From AV40 sp038230255 (GTDB taxonomy: Bacteria > Verrucomicrobiota > Verrucomicrobiia > Chthoniobacterales > UBA10450), in contig JBBRNP010000002.1 in assembly GCA_038230255.1 (NCBI GenBank), positions 62,001-126,000 of the forward strand: a stretch of 64,000 nt of DNA. Direction: 5' to 3'. This document shows positions 9,026 through 17,384 of this stretch, in pieces. The notes beneath the pieces were generated by a model. That model ran no database searches. It saw nothing but the letters and a program-made list of their open reading frames with translations, and had not been told where the DNA came from. The number at the start of each line of letters is the position of its first letter. The first letter of the stretch is position 1. The translations under genes and the position numbers were made by a program.

Positions 9026-9757
9026 TTAGAAGCGCGGGCCGCCGTTGTGATCTTTAGCAGCGAGCTCGGGAATTTTTTTACGACGGCGCAGACGGAGCCA
9101 GTTGTTCCAGGTTTTGCGCAGACTGTCGCGCGGGGTGAGATATCGCTGGTTGAGCTCGTTGCTCTTGAGGATCTGGGCGAGGATTCCTTGAACCGAGAAA
9201 TCGTCGGTATTCAAAATTGTGTAGGCGGTACCCACGGCTGCGGCGTGATGTGCGTCACTGGCGGCGACCATGGGCAGACTGCGAATCTGCGCGTACTTGA
9301 AAGCGTATCGGTTATAGCGACGCAACGTGGTGGCAGCGTTGAAAACTTCGATCGCGTCAACCGGAAGCGTTTCCAGGACTGAGAAACGAATCCCGGCACG
9401 GAAAAGATCGTAGGGATGCGGCGGAATCGCGAGGCCGCCGCGTTGGTGAATCATCTCGCAAACCTCGCGCGCTGGTTTTCCTTTCAAGTACGGCAGCTGC
9501 GCGCCGATGCAAAGGAGGTGACCATCGGCGGTTGTAACTTCGACGCCGGGCAAAACGAGAAAGCCGTCGACCGGCTGGCCGTCGACGCGCATTAAGCCTT
9601 TTTCGAGCATGTAGGTCACCGCGTCGCAGGTGTTGTGATCGGTCATGGCGATCCCGTGCAAACCTTTCGCGCGCGCGCCGGCGATCAAATCTTCCGGACT
9701 CGAGACGCCGTCACCGGAAAAGAACGAGTGAGTATGGAGATCGAAATTAAGCGGCAT
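9026..9757 (-). CDS. PHP domain metal-dependent phosphoesterase
   Basis: A 243-residue polymerase-and-histidinol-phosphatase (PHP) domain protein. The metal-binding motifs appear in order: FDLHTHSFFSGDG, AMTDHNTCDA, LPGVEVTT, IPPHPYD and ASDAHHAA. This is the set expected for a trinuclear-metal phosphoesterase such as the YciV/TrpH group acting on nucleotides or RNA 5' ends. The substrate is not determined. The C-terminus is Arg/Lys-rich (LRLRRRKKI). It stands alone, downstream of the ABC exporter on the same strand. Confidence 0.83.
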   Translation of the reverse strand: MPLNFDLHTHSFFSGDGVSSPEDLIAGARAKGLHGIAMTDHNTCDAVTYMLEKGLMRVDGQPVDGFLVLPGVEVTTADGHLLCIGAQLPYLKGKPAREVCEMIHQRGGLAIPPHPYDLFRAGIRFSVLETLPVDAIEVFNAATTLRRYNRYAFKYAQIRSLPMVAASDAHHAAAVGTAYTILNTDDFSVQGILAQILKSNELNQRYLTPRDSLRKTWNNWLRLRRRKKIPELAAKDHNGGPRF

Positions 9758-9801
9758 TTAGTCGGGGTGGATGTCGATCCTGCAAGTTCGCGCGCGAAAT
9801 A

Positions 9802-11688
9802 TTAAACCAGTTCTTCGGCGAGCACGTCCGGCTCGGAGGCGGATTCTGAAACCACATCGGCAGCTTGATTAAATTGCAAATCGTAAAGGCGACGATAGTA
9901 GCCCGACTTCTCGAGCAGCTCGGCGTGAGTGCCAATTTCCTTAATGCTGCCGCCATCGAGCACGACAATTTGATCGGCCGACAATATCGTGGAGAGCCGG
10001 TGCGCGATCGCGATGACGGTTCGCCCGGCGGCGAGTTTCTCGAGCGCTTTCTGAATTTGCTTCTCCGATTCGGTGTCGAGTGACGATGTCGCTTCATCGA
10101 GAAGCAGGATGGGCGCGTTCTTGAGAAGCGCGCGCGCGATGGCCAGACGTTGCTGTTGGCCACCGGAGATGAGGCAGCCTTTATCGCCGATGACGGTTTC
10201 GTAGCCGTCCGGCTGCGCCAGAATAAATTCGTGAGCGAAGGCAGTCTGCGCAGCCGCGTAAACTTCTTCGGCGGTAGCGGCCAGCCGGCCGAACTGGATG
10301 TTTTTGAAAATAGTGTCGTGAAATAAGAATGTTTCCTGGGTAACGAGTCCGATTTGCTCGCGCAAAGACTTCTGGCTCAAGGTGCGCAGATCGTTGCCGT
10401 CAACTTTCACTGCGCCTGAGACCGGATCGTACAAGCGCAAGATGAGCGACAGAATTGTGCTCTTGCCCGCGCCGCTCGCCCCAACGAGCGCGTACGTTTT
10501 ACCGGGCTCGATGTGGAGATTAATATCGCGCACCGCGTCGGTGACGCCGGTCGAGTAGCGGAACGTAACGTTTTCAAATTCAATTTGGCCCTTGGAGGAA
10601 ACCAGTTCAATGGCGTTGGGCGCGTCTTCCACCGCCGGCTTTGAATCGAGGATCGAAAAAATCTGCGTGGTCGCGCCGAGCGAGCGTTGCATCACGATGT
10701 GCAGTTTGCTCAGCGTTTTGATCGGCTCATAAAGAATAAAAATTCCGGCGATCAAGCCGAAGAAGCGACCAGCCGTGAGATGAGCCGCGTAAACATACAA
10801 CAGCGCCAACCCGACGCCGACCGACGCAATGATTTCGACAAGCGGTCCGACTGCTTCCGTCGCTTTGACCGTTCGCATCGTATTCGAGAAGGAGAGCTGC
10901 GCGCTCCGCCGAAATGATTTCTCCTGCTGATCTTCGCGCGCGAACGATTTGATCACTCGAATGCCGGCGAAACTCTCCTGCATTGTCACCGACATTAGGG
11001 CTGCGCCACGTTGATCAAGTTGCACGGCCTGGCGCGCCCGTCGCCCAAAAATTCGGATCGGCACAATGCAAATGGGAAACAGCACCAAGCTGACGACGGT
11101 GAATTTCCAGTCGATCAGAAGAAGCGCGATCACCGCTCCAACGATGGTGACCGGTTGCTTGAACACGTCGCTGCTCACGCTGGAGAGCGCTTGTTGCAGG
11201 CTTCGGGTATCATTTGCAATCCGCGACATCAGAAAACCGGTTTGCATCCGGTTAAAGAAATCCATCGAGTGCCGCACCACTTTGGCGAAGAGCTGATTGC
11301 GTACGTCGTTCACCACTTTGTTGCTGACCCAGTTCATGTAATAAGCGTTGCCGTAGGAGCAAAGACTTCGGATCGTCATCACCAACGGAATCAGAAGACA
11401 AATCCAAACGATCGAGTCGATTTTCGGACCGATGTTGAGCATTTCGCGATGGGCCAGGACCATGCGCGGATTAGGCGCGGCACCGGGAAAAATGAAGTTT
11501 GAGACTTGGAGAACGATCAGTGGCAGAAGCGACGTGAGAGTGCCGTAAACAATGCCGAAAGCGAGTCCGAGAGCGAAACGCCATTTGTAAGGGCCGGCAT
11601 AACTGTAGAGACGCCGGTACGGTTTCCATGCCGTCCGAATGGTTTCCCAGAACGAGAGTTTTACTTTGGCGCCTTCTGCCTTGCTCAT
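9802..11688 (-). CDS. MsbA-like ABC exporter (fused permease and ATPase)
   Basis: A 628-residue type IV (MsbA-type) half-transporter. The N-terminal ~340 residues hold six transmembrane helices. The ATPase domain follows with Walker A GASGAGKST (about residue 401), signature ISGGQQQR and Walker B ILLLDEATSSLD. Exporters of this type flip lipid A core or other envelope lipids across the inner membrane. The gene overlaps a heptosyltransferase-type gene by 4 bp (11685-11688), which supports a lipid A/LPS role. Residues 1-20 are cytosolic (LSFWETIRTAW). A multidrug exporter is the alternative. Confidence 0.85.
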   Translation of the reverse strand: MSKAEGAKVKLSFWETIRTAWKPYRRLYSYAGPYKWRFALGLAFGIVYGTLTSLLPLIVLQVSNFIFPGAAPNPRMVLAHREMLNIGPKIDSIVWICLLIPLVMTIRSLCSYGNAYYMNWVSNKVVNDVRNQLFAKVVRHSMDFFNRMQTGFLMSRIANDTRSLQQALSSVSSDVFKQPVTIVGAVIALLLIDWKFTVVSLVLFPICIVPIRIFGRRARQAVQLDQRGAALMSVTMQESFAGIRVIKSFAREDQQEKSFRRSAQLSFSNTMRTVKATEAVGPLVEIIASVGVGLALLYVYAAHLTAGRFFGLIAGIFILYEPIKTLSKLHIVMQRSLGATTQIFSILDSKPAVEDAPNAIELVSSKGQIEFENVTFRYSTGVTDAVRDINLHIEPGKTYALVGASGAGKSTILSLILRLYDPVSGAVKVDGNDLRTLSQKSLREQIGLVTQETFLFHDTIFKNIQFGRLAATAEEVYAAAQTAFAHEFILAQPDGYETVIGDKGCLISGGQQQRLAIARALLKNAPILLLDEATSSLDTESEKQIQKALEKLAAGRTVIAIAHRLSTILSADQIVVLDGGSIKEIGTHAELLEKSGYYRRLYDLQFNQAADVVSESASEPDVLAEELV

Positions 11689-12707
11689 AACGGTGGCGAC
11701 GTTGCCGGAGCGGATAACAGCGTCTCCATAGCACCGATCACCGCCTCCGTCGAGATTTGGTTCATCGGCAACCGCGGCTGTTTGGGCACGAATTCGGTAA
11801 AAGACGATGTCGATGTTCCCTGTAAAATCAGCGCCGGGCTTTCCCGAGGACGCCAGTGAAACGGATTGGTCGGGCCAAACAGAATCACCAGCGGTGTGCG
11901 CGATGCCGACGCCAGATGCATCGGCGCGGAATCCACTGTGATCAACAAGCGCGCCTTGGCGATTAATGCCGCGAGCGTCAGCAAATCGGTTTTGCCGGAG
12001 AGATCGACAATCTCGTGGTGCACTTTCGATTTGATGTCGCCGATGTGCGTCTGTTCCAGCGGCGCTGATCCACCGGTCAAAACAAGAGCGACGTCGTGAT
12101 TGCCGACGGCGTAGTCAATTACGTCAGCCCAACGTTGCGCGTTCCAAAATTTCTCCGCGCGCGCCGAGCCGGGATGAAAAACGATGAAGTTTCTTCTGAT
12201 ATTGTGCGCGCTCATTAATTCGTCGGCCGTTTCACGTGCGCTTTTCGGTAGCTCCAACCGGACGGCGCGCGAAGCGTTGGAAATTCCAAGCGGCTCGAGC
12301 AGCCCCAGGTGATAATCGATGGTGTGCATGTCGCGCATCCGATGCGGAACAAACTCGTTGTAAAAACGCGTTCGAAACTTCGAACGCGTTTTGATTCGAA
12401 ACGACACGATTCGCTTCTTCGCGCGCGAGAGAAAGACGAGTAACGCCGATCGATCGTTCCGCGTAAAATCAACGCAGTAATCGAATTTTCCGCGCGCGAT
12501 CGCGGCCATCGTTCCAAATCCCGCGAAACCGCGCGGCATGATCAAAAGCTTGTTCACGCCAGCAATTGCAGGTGCCAACGCTTTGCCGTCGGATGAAATC
12601 ACCAGCGTTATGTTTGCGTCCGGAAATTTTTCGCGCACTGCCGCGATCGCCGGCGTGGTTAGAATCAAATCGCCGATGCGTTTGAGTTGAATGAGCAGAA
12701 TCTTCAA
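11685..12707 (-). CDS. Glycosyltransferase family 9 (heptosyltransferase-like)
   Basis: A 340-residue GT-B fold enzyme of GT9, the family of LPS ADP-heptosyltransferases. Hallmarks are the N-terminal KILLIQLKRIGDLILTTPA, the phosphate-binding IVFHPGSARAEKFW, the C-terminal TVDSAPMHLASA and LFGPTNPFHWRP. It probably adds heptose to the inner core at the cytosolic face. It overlaps the ABC exporter start downstream (ATGA) and the GT4 gene upstream (12704-12707), so the three are translationally coupled. Confidence 0.87.
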   Translation of the reverse strand: MKILLIQLKRIGDLILTTPAIAAVREKFPDANITLVISSDGKALAPAIAGVNKLLIMPRGFAGFGTMAAIARGKFDYCVDFTRNDRSALLVFLSRAKKRIVSFRIKTRSKFRTRFYNEFVPHRMRDMHTIDYHLGLLEPLGISNASRAVRLELPKSARETADELMSAHNIRRNFIVFHPGSARAEKFWNAQRWADVIDYAVGNHDVALVLTGGSAPLEQTHIGDIKSKVHHEIVDLSGKTDLLTLAALIAKARLLITVDSAPMHLASASRTPLVILFGPTNPFHWRPRESPALILQGTSTSSFTEFVPKQPRLPMNQISTEAVIGAMETLLSAPATSPPL

Positions 12708-13873
12708 TTGGATAACTGGATCGCTCTCTCGTAGGCGCCTAACAAACGTGTCCGATAATGGTCCCAGGTAAAATTTTCTAGCACGCGTTGTCGCGCCGCG
12801 GCTCCCATGCTCGTGACAATCTCGGGATGACGATACAAATGCTCGATCGCGGCGGCGATCGCATCGACGTCGCCCGGTTTAACAATGATTCCTTCCACGC
12901 CGTCGCGCACGACGTCGCCGGCTTCGCGGGTCGTGATCATCGGCAAGCCGCAAGCGGCCGCTTCGTAAATCGTCTTCGCGCTGCCCTCCAATCGCGATGG
13001 GAAAACGTAAACCGATCCTTGATTGAGATAATTCTCGAGGTCGTGCTTGAACCCGAGGACCCGAACATTCTCGCGCCCGAACTTTTCCAGATATGGTTTG
13101 GCTTCCTCGTGAACGCTGCCGAGCAGCCAGAGTTCGGCATTCTGCAGGTTGAGCCGGTGCCAGGCTTCGAGCAGGTGGTGAATCCCTTTTCGCTCAATCA
13201 GCGCGCCGGAGAAAATGGCGCGGAAGACTGGCGGACGCCTCCGCCCGTCCGGCTCGGGCCCCGGTTTGAAACGATCCGTATCGACGCCTCGCGGCAGGTA
13301 AAATAATTTTTCATCCGGGAAATTTGCCGCGCGAAAAGATTCGGCTGCCTTTTCAGAAAGGACTACGACCAGCGTCGCCAGTTCGTATTCTTCCAGATAT
13401 CTTTCGCGCTCGAGCAGGAAGCGCGACTTCCAAGATTTGACTTTCGACCTCTGACCGCTGTCCTCTGCCTTTTGGCTCCCCCGGTGCCAGGTTGGAATTT
13501 CGATCAGTGACGGGATCTTCTTCCTTTTCGCAACTCGCAGCGTTTCGCGGCAATCGCCCGACCAACTGTGGAAAAAATCGTAGCGGCCGCTGTCGAGATG
13601 GCGCGAAGCGATCCAATCGAGGTATCTCTTCTTTGCCCCATAATAATAAGGGCGGTCGAGAAACGAGATCAAACGCACCGGGTGCCAACGAAGCGATTGA
13701 ATGAAACGCGGAGGGATCTCGCGCTGGCGATTATCGTAAGCGACGGCTTTACCAAGAAATTTGCCTCGATAGGACCCGCGCAACGCTTCAAATGAGTCGG
13801 TATCGAGGCCGGGTCCGCCAATTCGGGCAAAGATTGAGTAAAGCAAGCTCTTCGGCAGCAAAGATTGGCTCAT
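12704..13873 (-). CDS. Glycosyltransferase family 4
   Basis: A 389-residue GT-B retaining glycosyltransferase. The C-terminal nucleotide-sugar domain shows FSGALIERKGIHHLLEAW, VYVFPSRLEGSAKTIYEAAA and CGLPMITTREAGDVV, the EX7E-type region of GT4. ATG 13873 is chosen. An in-frame extension to 13948 would translate one arm of the palindromic repeat at 13894-13986 and add a non-conserved leader. It heads the minus-strand GT4-GT9-ABC operon and is divergent from another GT4 gene. Donor and acceptor are not known. Confidence 0.84.
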   Translation of the reverse strand: MSQSLLPKSLLYSIFARIGGPGLDTDSFEALRGSYRGKFLGKAVAYDNRQREIPPRFIQSLRWHPVRLISFLDRPYYYGAKKRYLDWIASRHLDSGRYDFFHSWSGDCRETLRVAKRKKIPSLIEIPTWHRGSQKAEDSGQRSKVKSWKSRFLLERERYLEEYELATLVVVLSEKAAESFRAANFPDEKLFYLPRGVDTDRFKPGPEPDGRRRPPVFRAIFSGALIERKGIHHLLEAWHRLNLQNAELWLLGSVHEEAKPYLEKFGRENVRVLGFKHDLENYLNQGSVYVFPSRLEGSAKTIYEAAACGLPMITTREAGDVVRDGVEGIIVKPGDVDAIAAAIEHLYRHPEIVTSMGAAARQRVLENFTWDHYRTRLLGAYERAIQLSN

Positions 13874-13893
13874 CGAAACAGGATTGTCAGACG

Positions 13894-13986
13894 CGTCCGC
13901 TAAACACGCTAAAGCACGCCAAAAGTCAAAGATACATTGCTTTTGCACGGATTCTTAGCGTCATTTGGCGTGTTTGGCGGATACTC
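13894..13986. repeat. Palindromic element with CCGCYAAACACGC arms, copy 1
   Basis: Inverted arms of about 29 bp (left from 13895 with CCGCTAAACACGCTAAA, right ending 13985 with TTTGGCGTGTTTGGCGGAT) separated by ~28 bp. A second element with the same arms lies at 37934-38018. This copy fills the divergent promoter region between two GT4 genes, and its right arm overlaps the likely start of the plus-strand gene. Confidence 0.8.
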
Positions 13987-15101
13987 GGAAACTCAAAATC
14001 GTCTTCGTGCGTCGCGGCTATTCGCCGAGCGGCGGCGCGGAATCTTATCTTAAACGCCTGACGCACGGGATTGTCGTTCTTGGCCACGAAGCGCAGCTCG
14101 TCGCGACCGACGATTGGCCGGCTAGCGACTGGAGTTTCGGTTCGATTAACCGGGTAGAGGCAGACTCGGCAATTGGCTTCGCCAATGAGCTGGAGAAATT
14201 GCGTCCGCAACTTGGTTGCGATGTCTTGATGAGTCTTGAGCGCATCTGGCGCTGTGATGTTTACCGCGCGGGCGATGGCGTGCATCAGGCCTGGCTGAAT
14301 CGGCGAAGAAAATTTGAAATGCCGCTCCAACGATTCGTTCGCGGTGTTAATCGCAAGCACCGCGACATCCTGCAGCTCGAGGAATCGCTTTTCGCAAAAG
14401 GCGCTGCCGGTCGCGTCATCGCGAATTCGGAGATGGTAAAGAAGGAGATTGTCGATATTTACCGCTATCCTGCGGACAAGGTCGACATCGTCCGCAATGG
14501 CGTTCCGCTCGACCAATTTCGTTTCGATCCGGCGACGCGCGAGAAGTCCCGCGCAGACTTGAAACTGAAGCCGGACGAAATCGCGCTGCTGTTCGCGGGC
14601 TCAGGTTGGGAACGGAAAGGACTTAGGTTTGCGATCGAAGCGATGGAACTCTGTCGTGACCGGAAACTTCGTTTAATGGTCGCGGGGCGCGGAGACGCCC
14701 GCGGTTACAAGCCAAAACGGTTTTTTACGGAGGAGCCGGTGCGCTTTCTTGGCGAAGTCGCCGATCTTCGGCCGATCTACGCCGCCGCCGATATTTTCAT
14801 TTTGCCGAGCATTTACGATCCGTTCTCAAACGCCTGTCTGGAAGCGCTCGCCTCTGGACTGCCGGTGGTCACGACGCGTGACAACGGCTTCAGCGAAATC
14901 ATCGAGAACGGGGTTCATGGCTCGGTAGTCGATCTACCGAACAACGTCTCGGGTCTGCGCGATGCCATTCGGTTCTGGTTGGACGAATTACGTCGGTCTT
15001 CAGCGAGATCGAAAGTTACCGAGCTCGCAGCCCAGTTCGGCATTTCTAAAAATGTCGAGCAAACCCTCACGATTCTAGTTCAAGCCGCTACCAAAGATTG
15101 A
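13965..15101 (+). CDS. Glycosyltransferase family 4 (WaaG-like)
   Basis: About 378 residues of GT4/GT-B type. The N-terminal region KIVFVRRGYSPSGGAESYL and the segment RAGDGVHQAWLNRR resemble WaaG, the LPS core glucosyltransferase. The C-terminal domain has FAGSGWERKGLRFAIEA, GRGDARGYK and LPSIYDPFSNACLEALASG. The only in-frame starts before the conserved region are TTG 13965, TTG 13974 and GTG 14007. The first two lie in the right arm of the repeat, so the annotated N-terminus (MACLADTRKL) is repeat-derived. A core-oligosaccharide role fits its divergent partner operon. Confidence 0.83.
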   Translation: MACLADTRKLKIVFVRRGYSPSGGAESYLKRLTHGIVVLGHEAQLVATDDWPASDWSFGSINRVEADSAIGFANELEKLRPQLGCDVLMSLERIWRCDVYRAGDGVHQAWLNRRRKFEMPLQRFVRGVNRKHRDILQLEESLFAKGAAGRVIANSEMVKKEIVDIYRYPADKVDIVRNGVPLDQFRFDPATREKSRADLKLKPDEIALLFAGSGWERKGLRFAIEAMELCRDRKLRLMVAGRGDARGYKPKRFFTEEPVRFLGEVADLRPIYAAADIFILPSIYDPFSNACLEALASGLPVVTTRDNGFSEIIENGVHGSVVDLPNNVSGLRDAIRFWLDELRRSSARSKVTELAAQFGISKNVEQTLTILVQAATKD

Positions 15102-15107
15102 TTCGAG

Positions 15108-15428
15108 CTACGTGACCGCGAGCGCGTCCTCGACCGTCGGGAAAATTTGGAAGACTTGGTCGAGGCGGGCGATTTCGAAAATTGGGCGGATGTTTTCCTG
15201 AAGCCCGACGATGGCGAATTTGCCGCCGTATCCCTGAACGTCTTGCATGCCATGGATAAGCACAGCCAGGCCGGAGCTGTCGACGAAAGTTACTTTGGTA
15301 AGATCGACAACGATGTGGGCCGGGCGTTTCGCAGCCACGCCGGCAAGAGACCGTGCAACCCCTGGGGAAACATGAAGATCAATTTCGCCCTCAAGGGGAA
15401 GAACGTTTACCGATTCTGGGCGCGCCAT
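15108..15428 (-). CDS. STAS domain anti-sigma factor antagonist (copy A)
   Basis: A 106-residue STAS domain protein, like SpoIIAA/RsbV. The phosphorylatable serine context FVDSSGLAVLI is intact, preceded by IVVDLTKV. Such proteins bind an anti-sigma kinase in the unphosphorylated state and so release a sigma factor or response output. It is a close paralogue of the upstream gene (15498-15818), sharing LPLEGEIDLHVSP and the DQVFQ(I/M)FPTV end. No kinase or phosphatase partner lies nearby. Confidence 0.85.
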   Translation of the reverse strand: MARPESVNVLPLEGEIDLHVSPGVARSLAGVAAKRPAHIVVDLTKVTFVDSSGLAVLIHGMQDVQGYGGKFAIVGLQENIRPIFEIARLDQVFQIFPTVEDALAVT

Positions 15429-15497
15429 TTTCGCGCAATTTGGAGCAGAATTTGTTCCGAAACTCCCAACAAATAACGTCCGACGATCGGCCGAATT

Positions 15498-15818
15498 TTA
15501 CTCAGCGGCCAGCGCTTCGTCGACGGTAGGGAACATCTGAAACACCTGGTCGAGGCGGGCGATGTCGAAGATGTGCTTTACGCTCTCCTGCACGCCGGCA
15601 ACCGCGAACCGGCCGCCGTATTCCTGGACGTTTTGCATGCCTTCAATGAGAACCGCCAACCCGGAGCTGTCGAGGTAAGTGACCTTGGTAAGGTCAATCA
15701 CAACCTCTTTCGGCTTTTTCGCGGTCATGGTCCGGAGCGATTCCGCGACCTCCGGCGAAACGTGAAGGTCGATTTCGCCTTCGAGGGGCAAAATGTTGGG
15801 GGCTTGTTTTAATGCCAT
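15498..15818 (-). CDS. STAS domain anti-sigma factor antagonist (copy B)
   Basis: A 106-residue STAS protein with the conserved YLDSSGLAVLI motif. The start at ATG 15818 (MALKQAPN) is chosen over an upstream in-frame ATG at 15857 because it gives the same length and N-terminal alignment as its neighbour (MARPESVN). Copies A and B are similar along their whole length and are separated by ~70 bp, indicating tandem duplication. Both probably feed a serine-kinase/phosphatase partner switch encoded elsewhere. Confidence 0.84.
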   Translation of the reverse strand: MALKQAPNILPLEGEIDLHVSPEVAESLRTMTAKKPKEVVIDLTKVTYLDSSGLAVLIEGMQNVQEYGGRFAVAGVQESVKHIFDIARLDQVFQMFPTVDEALAAE

Positions 15819-15872
15819 AAAATCAGGAAGTAGCGCCTCAGAGATCATTTTCATCAAGACATCGCCGGTCGA

Positions 15873-16565
15873 TCACCAACCGAGCGTATCAATGAGACGG
15901 TCAACATCGGAAAGATCATCGATTAAAATATCGGGATAATGCTTAGCCAGCTTTTCCCGGCTCCACGTGCCCGTCGCGACCGCGATGGTGCGGGCGCCGA
16001 GCGCTTTTCCGCAGGCGATATCGCGCGGCGTGTCGCCAATGACATCGATTTCATTTGCCGAAAATTCGCGCCCGTGCTTTTCCTTCGCCCGGGCCTGGGC
16101 AAATGCTCCGAGCTGGTTGCGATCGTGGTGATCGTCGGCGAAGGCGCCGAATTCAAAAAAATGCCAGACTCCGTAATGGCCGAGCTTGAGTTGAGCGCCG
16201 CGCGACACGTTGCCGGTGAGCAGACCAAGCACGACGTGTTTTCGCGTTTTTAGTTTCTCGAGCAACTCCAGCACGCCAGGAAGAAGATTTCCTTCGCGGC
16301 GGGGCAACTCGAGCGAGAGAAAATGGACGTAACTGTCGAGAAAGGCGGCGACGTTGTCGGCGGTGGGGGGGATTTTGTGCTTGTTCAGGATGCTGATGAC
16401 AATTCCCGAATCGGTCATGCCGGCGATTTCGATATCATGAAGGTCGTCCTTGATGTCGAAGCGCTCTTCCAGAGCGAGCTTAAGCGCCTCAACCCCGGCG
16501 CCGCCGGAATGAATCAGGGTGCCGTCGATATCGAAAAGGAGAAGGCGTTTTCTAAATTCTGTCAT
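15873..16565 (-). CDS. HAD-superfamily hydrolase (phosphoglycolate phosphatase-like)
   Basis: A 230-residue HAD phosphatase with a helical cap domain. Motif I is LLFDIDGTLIHS (nucleophile and acid Asp), motif II GLLTGN, and motif III/IV GDTPRDIACGKALGA. The size and cap type match phosphoglycolate phosphatase (Gph) and related small-molecule phosphatases; the substrate is unproven. ATG 16565 is used. That ATG lies inside the first bases of the repeat at 16561-16735 (antisense of GTCATG), so the repeat abuts or supplies the start. Confidence 0.83.
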   Translation of the reverse strand: MTEFRKRLLLFDIDGTLIHSGGAGVEALKLALEERFDIKDDLHDIEIAGMTDSGIVISILNKHKIPPTADNVAAFLDSYVHFLSLELPRREGNLLPGVLELLEKLKTRKHVVLGLLTGNVSRGAQLKLGHYGVWHFFEFGAFADDHHDRNQLGAFAQARAKEKHGREFSANEIDVIGDTPRDIACGKALGARTIAVATGTWSREKLAKHYPDILIDDLSDVDRLIDTLGW

Positions 16566-16735
16566 GTCGAGCGGCAACGTGACGTTGCATCCAGTTTATA
16601 GCGGCGAAGCCGCCACAATGAGAGCCTGCCCTGAGCGAGCGGAGCGAGTCGAACGGGAGACATCTCTAAAAATATCCGCGCTTGTAACAACTGAAACAGT
16701 CAGAGATTCCTCGACTTCGCTCGGAATGACAAAAG
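16561..16735. repeat. GTCATGTCGAGCG-type inverted element, copy 1 (nested)
   Basis: About 175 bp. It begins GTCATGTCGAGCG and ends with TCGACTTCGCTCGGAATGAC plus AAAAG, the inverted-end pair seen again at 17257-17354 and 47609-47712. The interior holds further small palindromes (AGCGGCGAAGCCGC and GAGCGAGCGGAGCGAG), suggesting nested insertions. It fills the gap between the FHA gene end and the HAD gene start. No open frame is evident. Confidence 0.75.
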
Positions 16736-16738
16736 AAA

Positions 16739-17239
16739 TCACGGAGCGCGCATGAAAAGCACGGCGATCATGCTGCCGAGAAACGTCAGGAGCGCGACGG
16801 CGGCAATTCCAAGGACCACGAGACGCGCCGGATCGCGAGATGTCGATCTTGGCCCGAACGGTGAAGCGTTTCCGAAACCGGCGGGCGCGGCGCTGGCTTC
16901 GGCCGGCGTCGTTTCGATTTCTTCGAGCTGCGGCAGGGGTTGCGAGCCGCTGACATCCGGTTCGAACCGCGCTTCAATGGCGCCGAACCGGATTCGATCT
17001 TCGAAACGCAACGCCGTTTCGGTGATCGGCACGCTGTTGACCTTTGTGCCGTTGGTGGAATCGAGATCCTTGAGGCGATAAGTTTCGCCGCTCAGCTCCA
17101 ATTGCGCGTGGCGGTTCGAGACCGACGGATCGTCGATCACAATCATGTTGTCGGGCGCGCGGCCGATAGTGATTGAACTCTCGGCAAATTCATACGCGAC
17201 TTTTCCCTGCGCTTCAGTGGTGAGAATCAGTTTCGGCAT
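16739..17239 (-). CDS. FHA domain protein with C-terminal membrane anchor
   Basis: A 166-residue protein. Residues 1-95 are a forkhead-associated domain with the phosphothreonine-binding signature ITIGRAPDNMIVIDDPSVSN then RHAQLEL, and DLDSTNGTKVNSVPI. A Pro/Ala-rich linker follows, then one transmembrane helix near the C-terminus (LVVLGIAAVALLTFLGSMIA), so the FHA domain faces the cytosol as a tail-anchored protein. It likely reads Ser/Thr kinase phosphorylation; no kinase is in the window. It is flanked on both sides by copies of the same inverted repeat. Confidence 0.85.
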   Translation of the reverse strand: MPKLILTTEAQGKVAYEFAESSITIGRAPDNMIVIDDPSVSNRHAQLELSGETYRLKDLDSTNGTKVNSVPITETALRFEDRIRFGAIEARFEPDVSGSQPLPQLEEIETTPAEASAAPAGFGNASPFGPRSTSRDPARLVVLGIAAVALLTFLGSMIAVLFMRAP

Positions 17240-17256
17240 GTTGTCGATTATTTTGC

Positions 17257-17354
17257 TTTGTCATGTCGAGCGAAGTCGAGACATCTCTTATTGTTTCAGT
17301 ATTCCTCAACTCAGAAATATCTAGAGATCCCTCGACTCCGCTCGGGATGACAAG
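17257..17354. repeat. GTCATGTCGAGCG-type inverted element, copy 2
   Basis: About 98 bp with ~31-bp imperfect terminal inverted repeats (TTTGTCATGTCGAGCGAAG at the left, CGCTCGGGATGACAA at the right) around an AT-rich centre. It has the form of a non-autonomous MITE/REP-like element. It lies between the divergent FHA gene and lepA, leaving only ~30 bp to the lepA start. Confidence 0.8.
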
Positions 17355-17384
17355 AGAAGAAAGGCCCTGCATAGTGCGGCTTTC

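Noticed and set aside
12788..13306. Long plus-strand open frame opposite the GT4 gene
   Set aside because: It has no recognisable domain and mirrors a well-conserved glycosyltransferase on the other strand; long antisense frames are common at this GC content.
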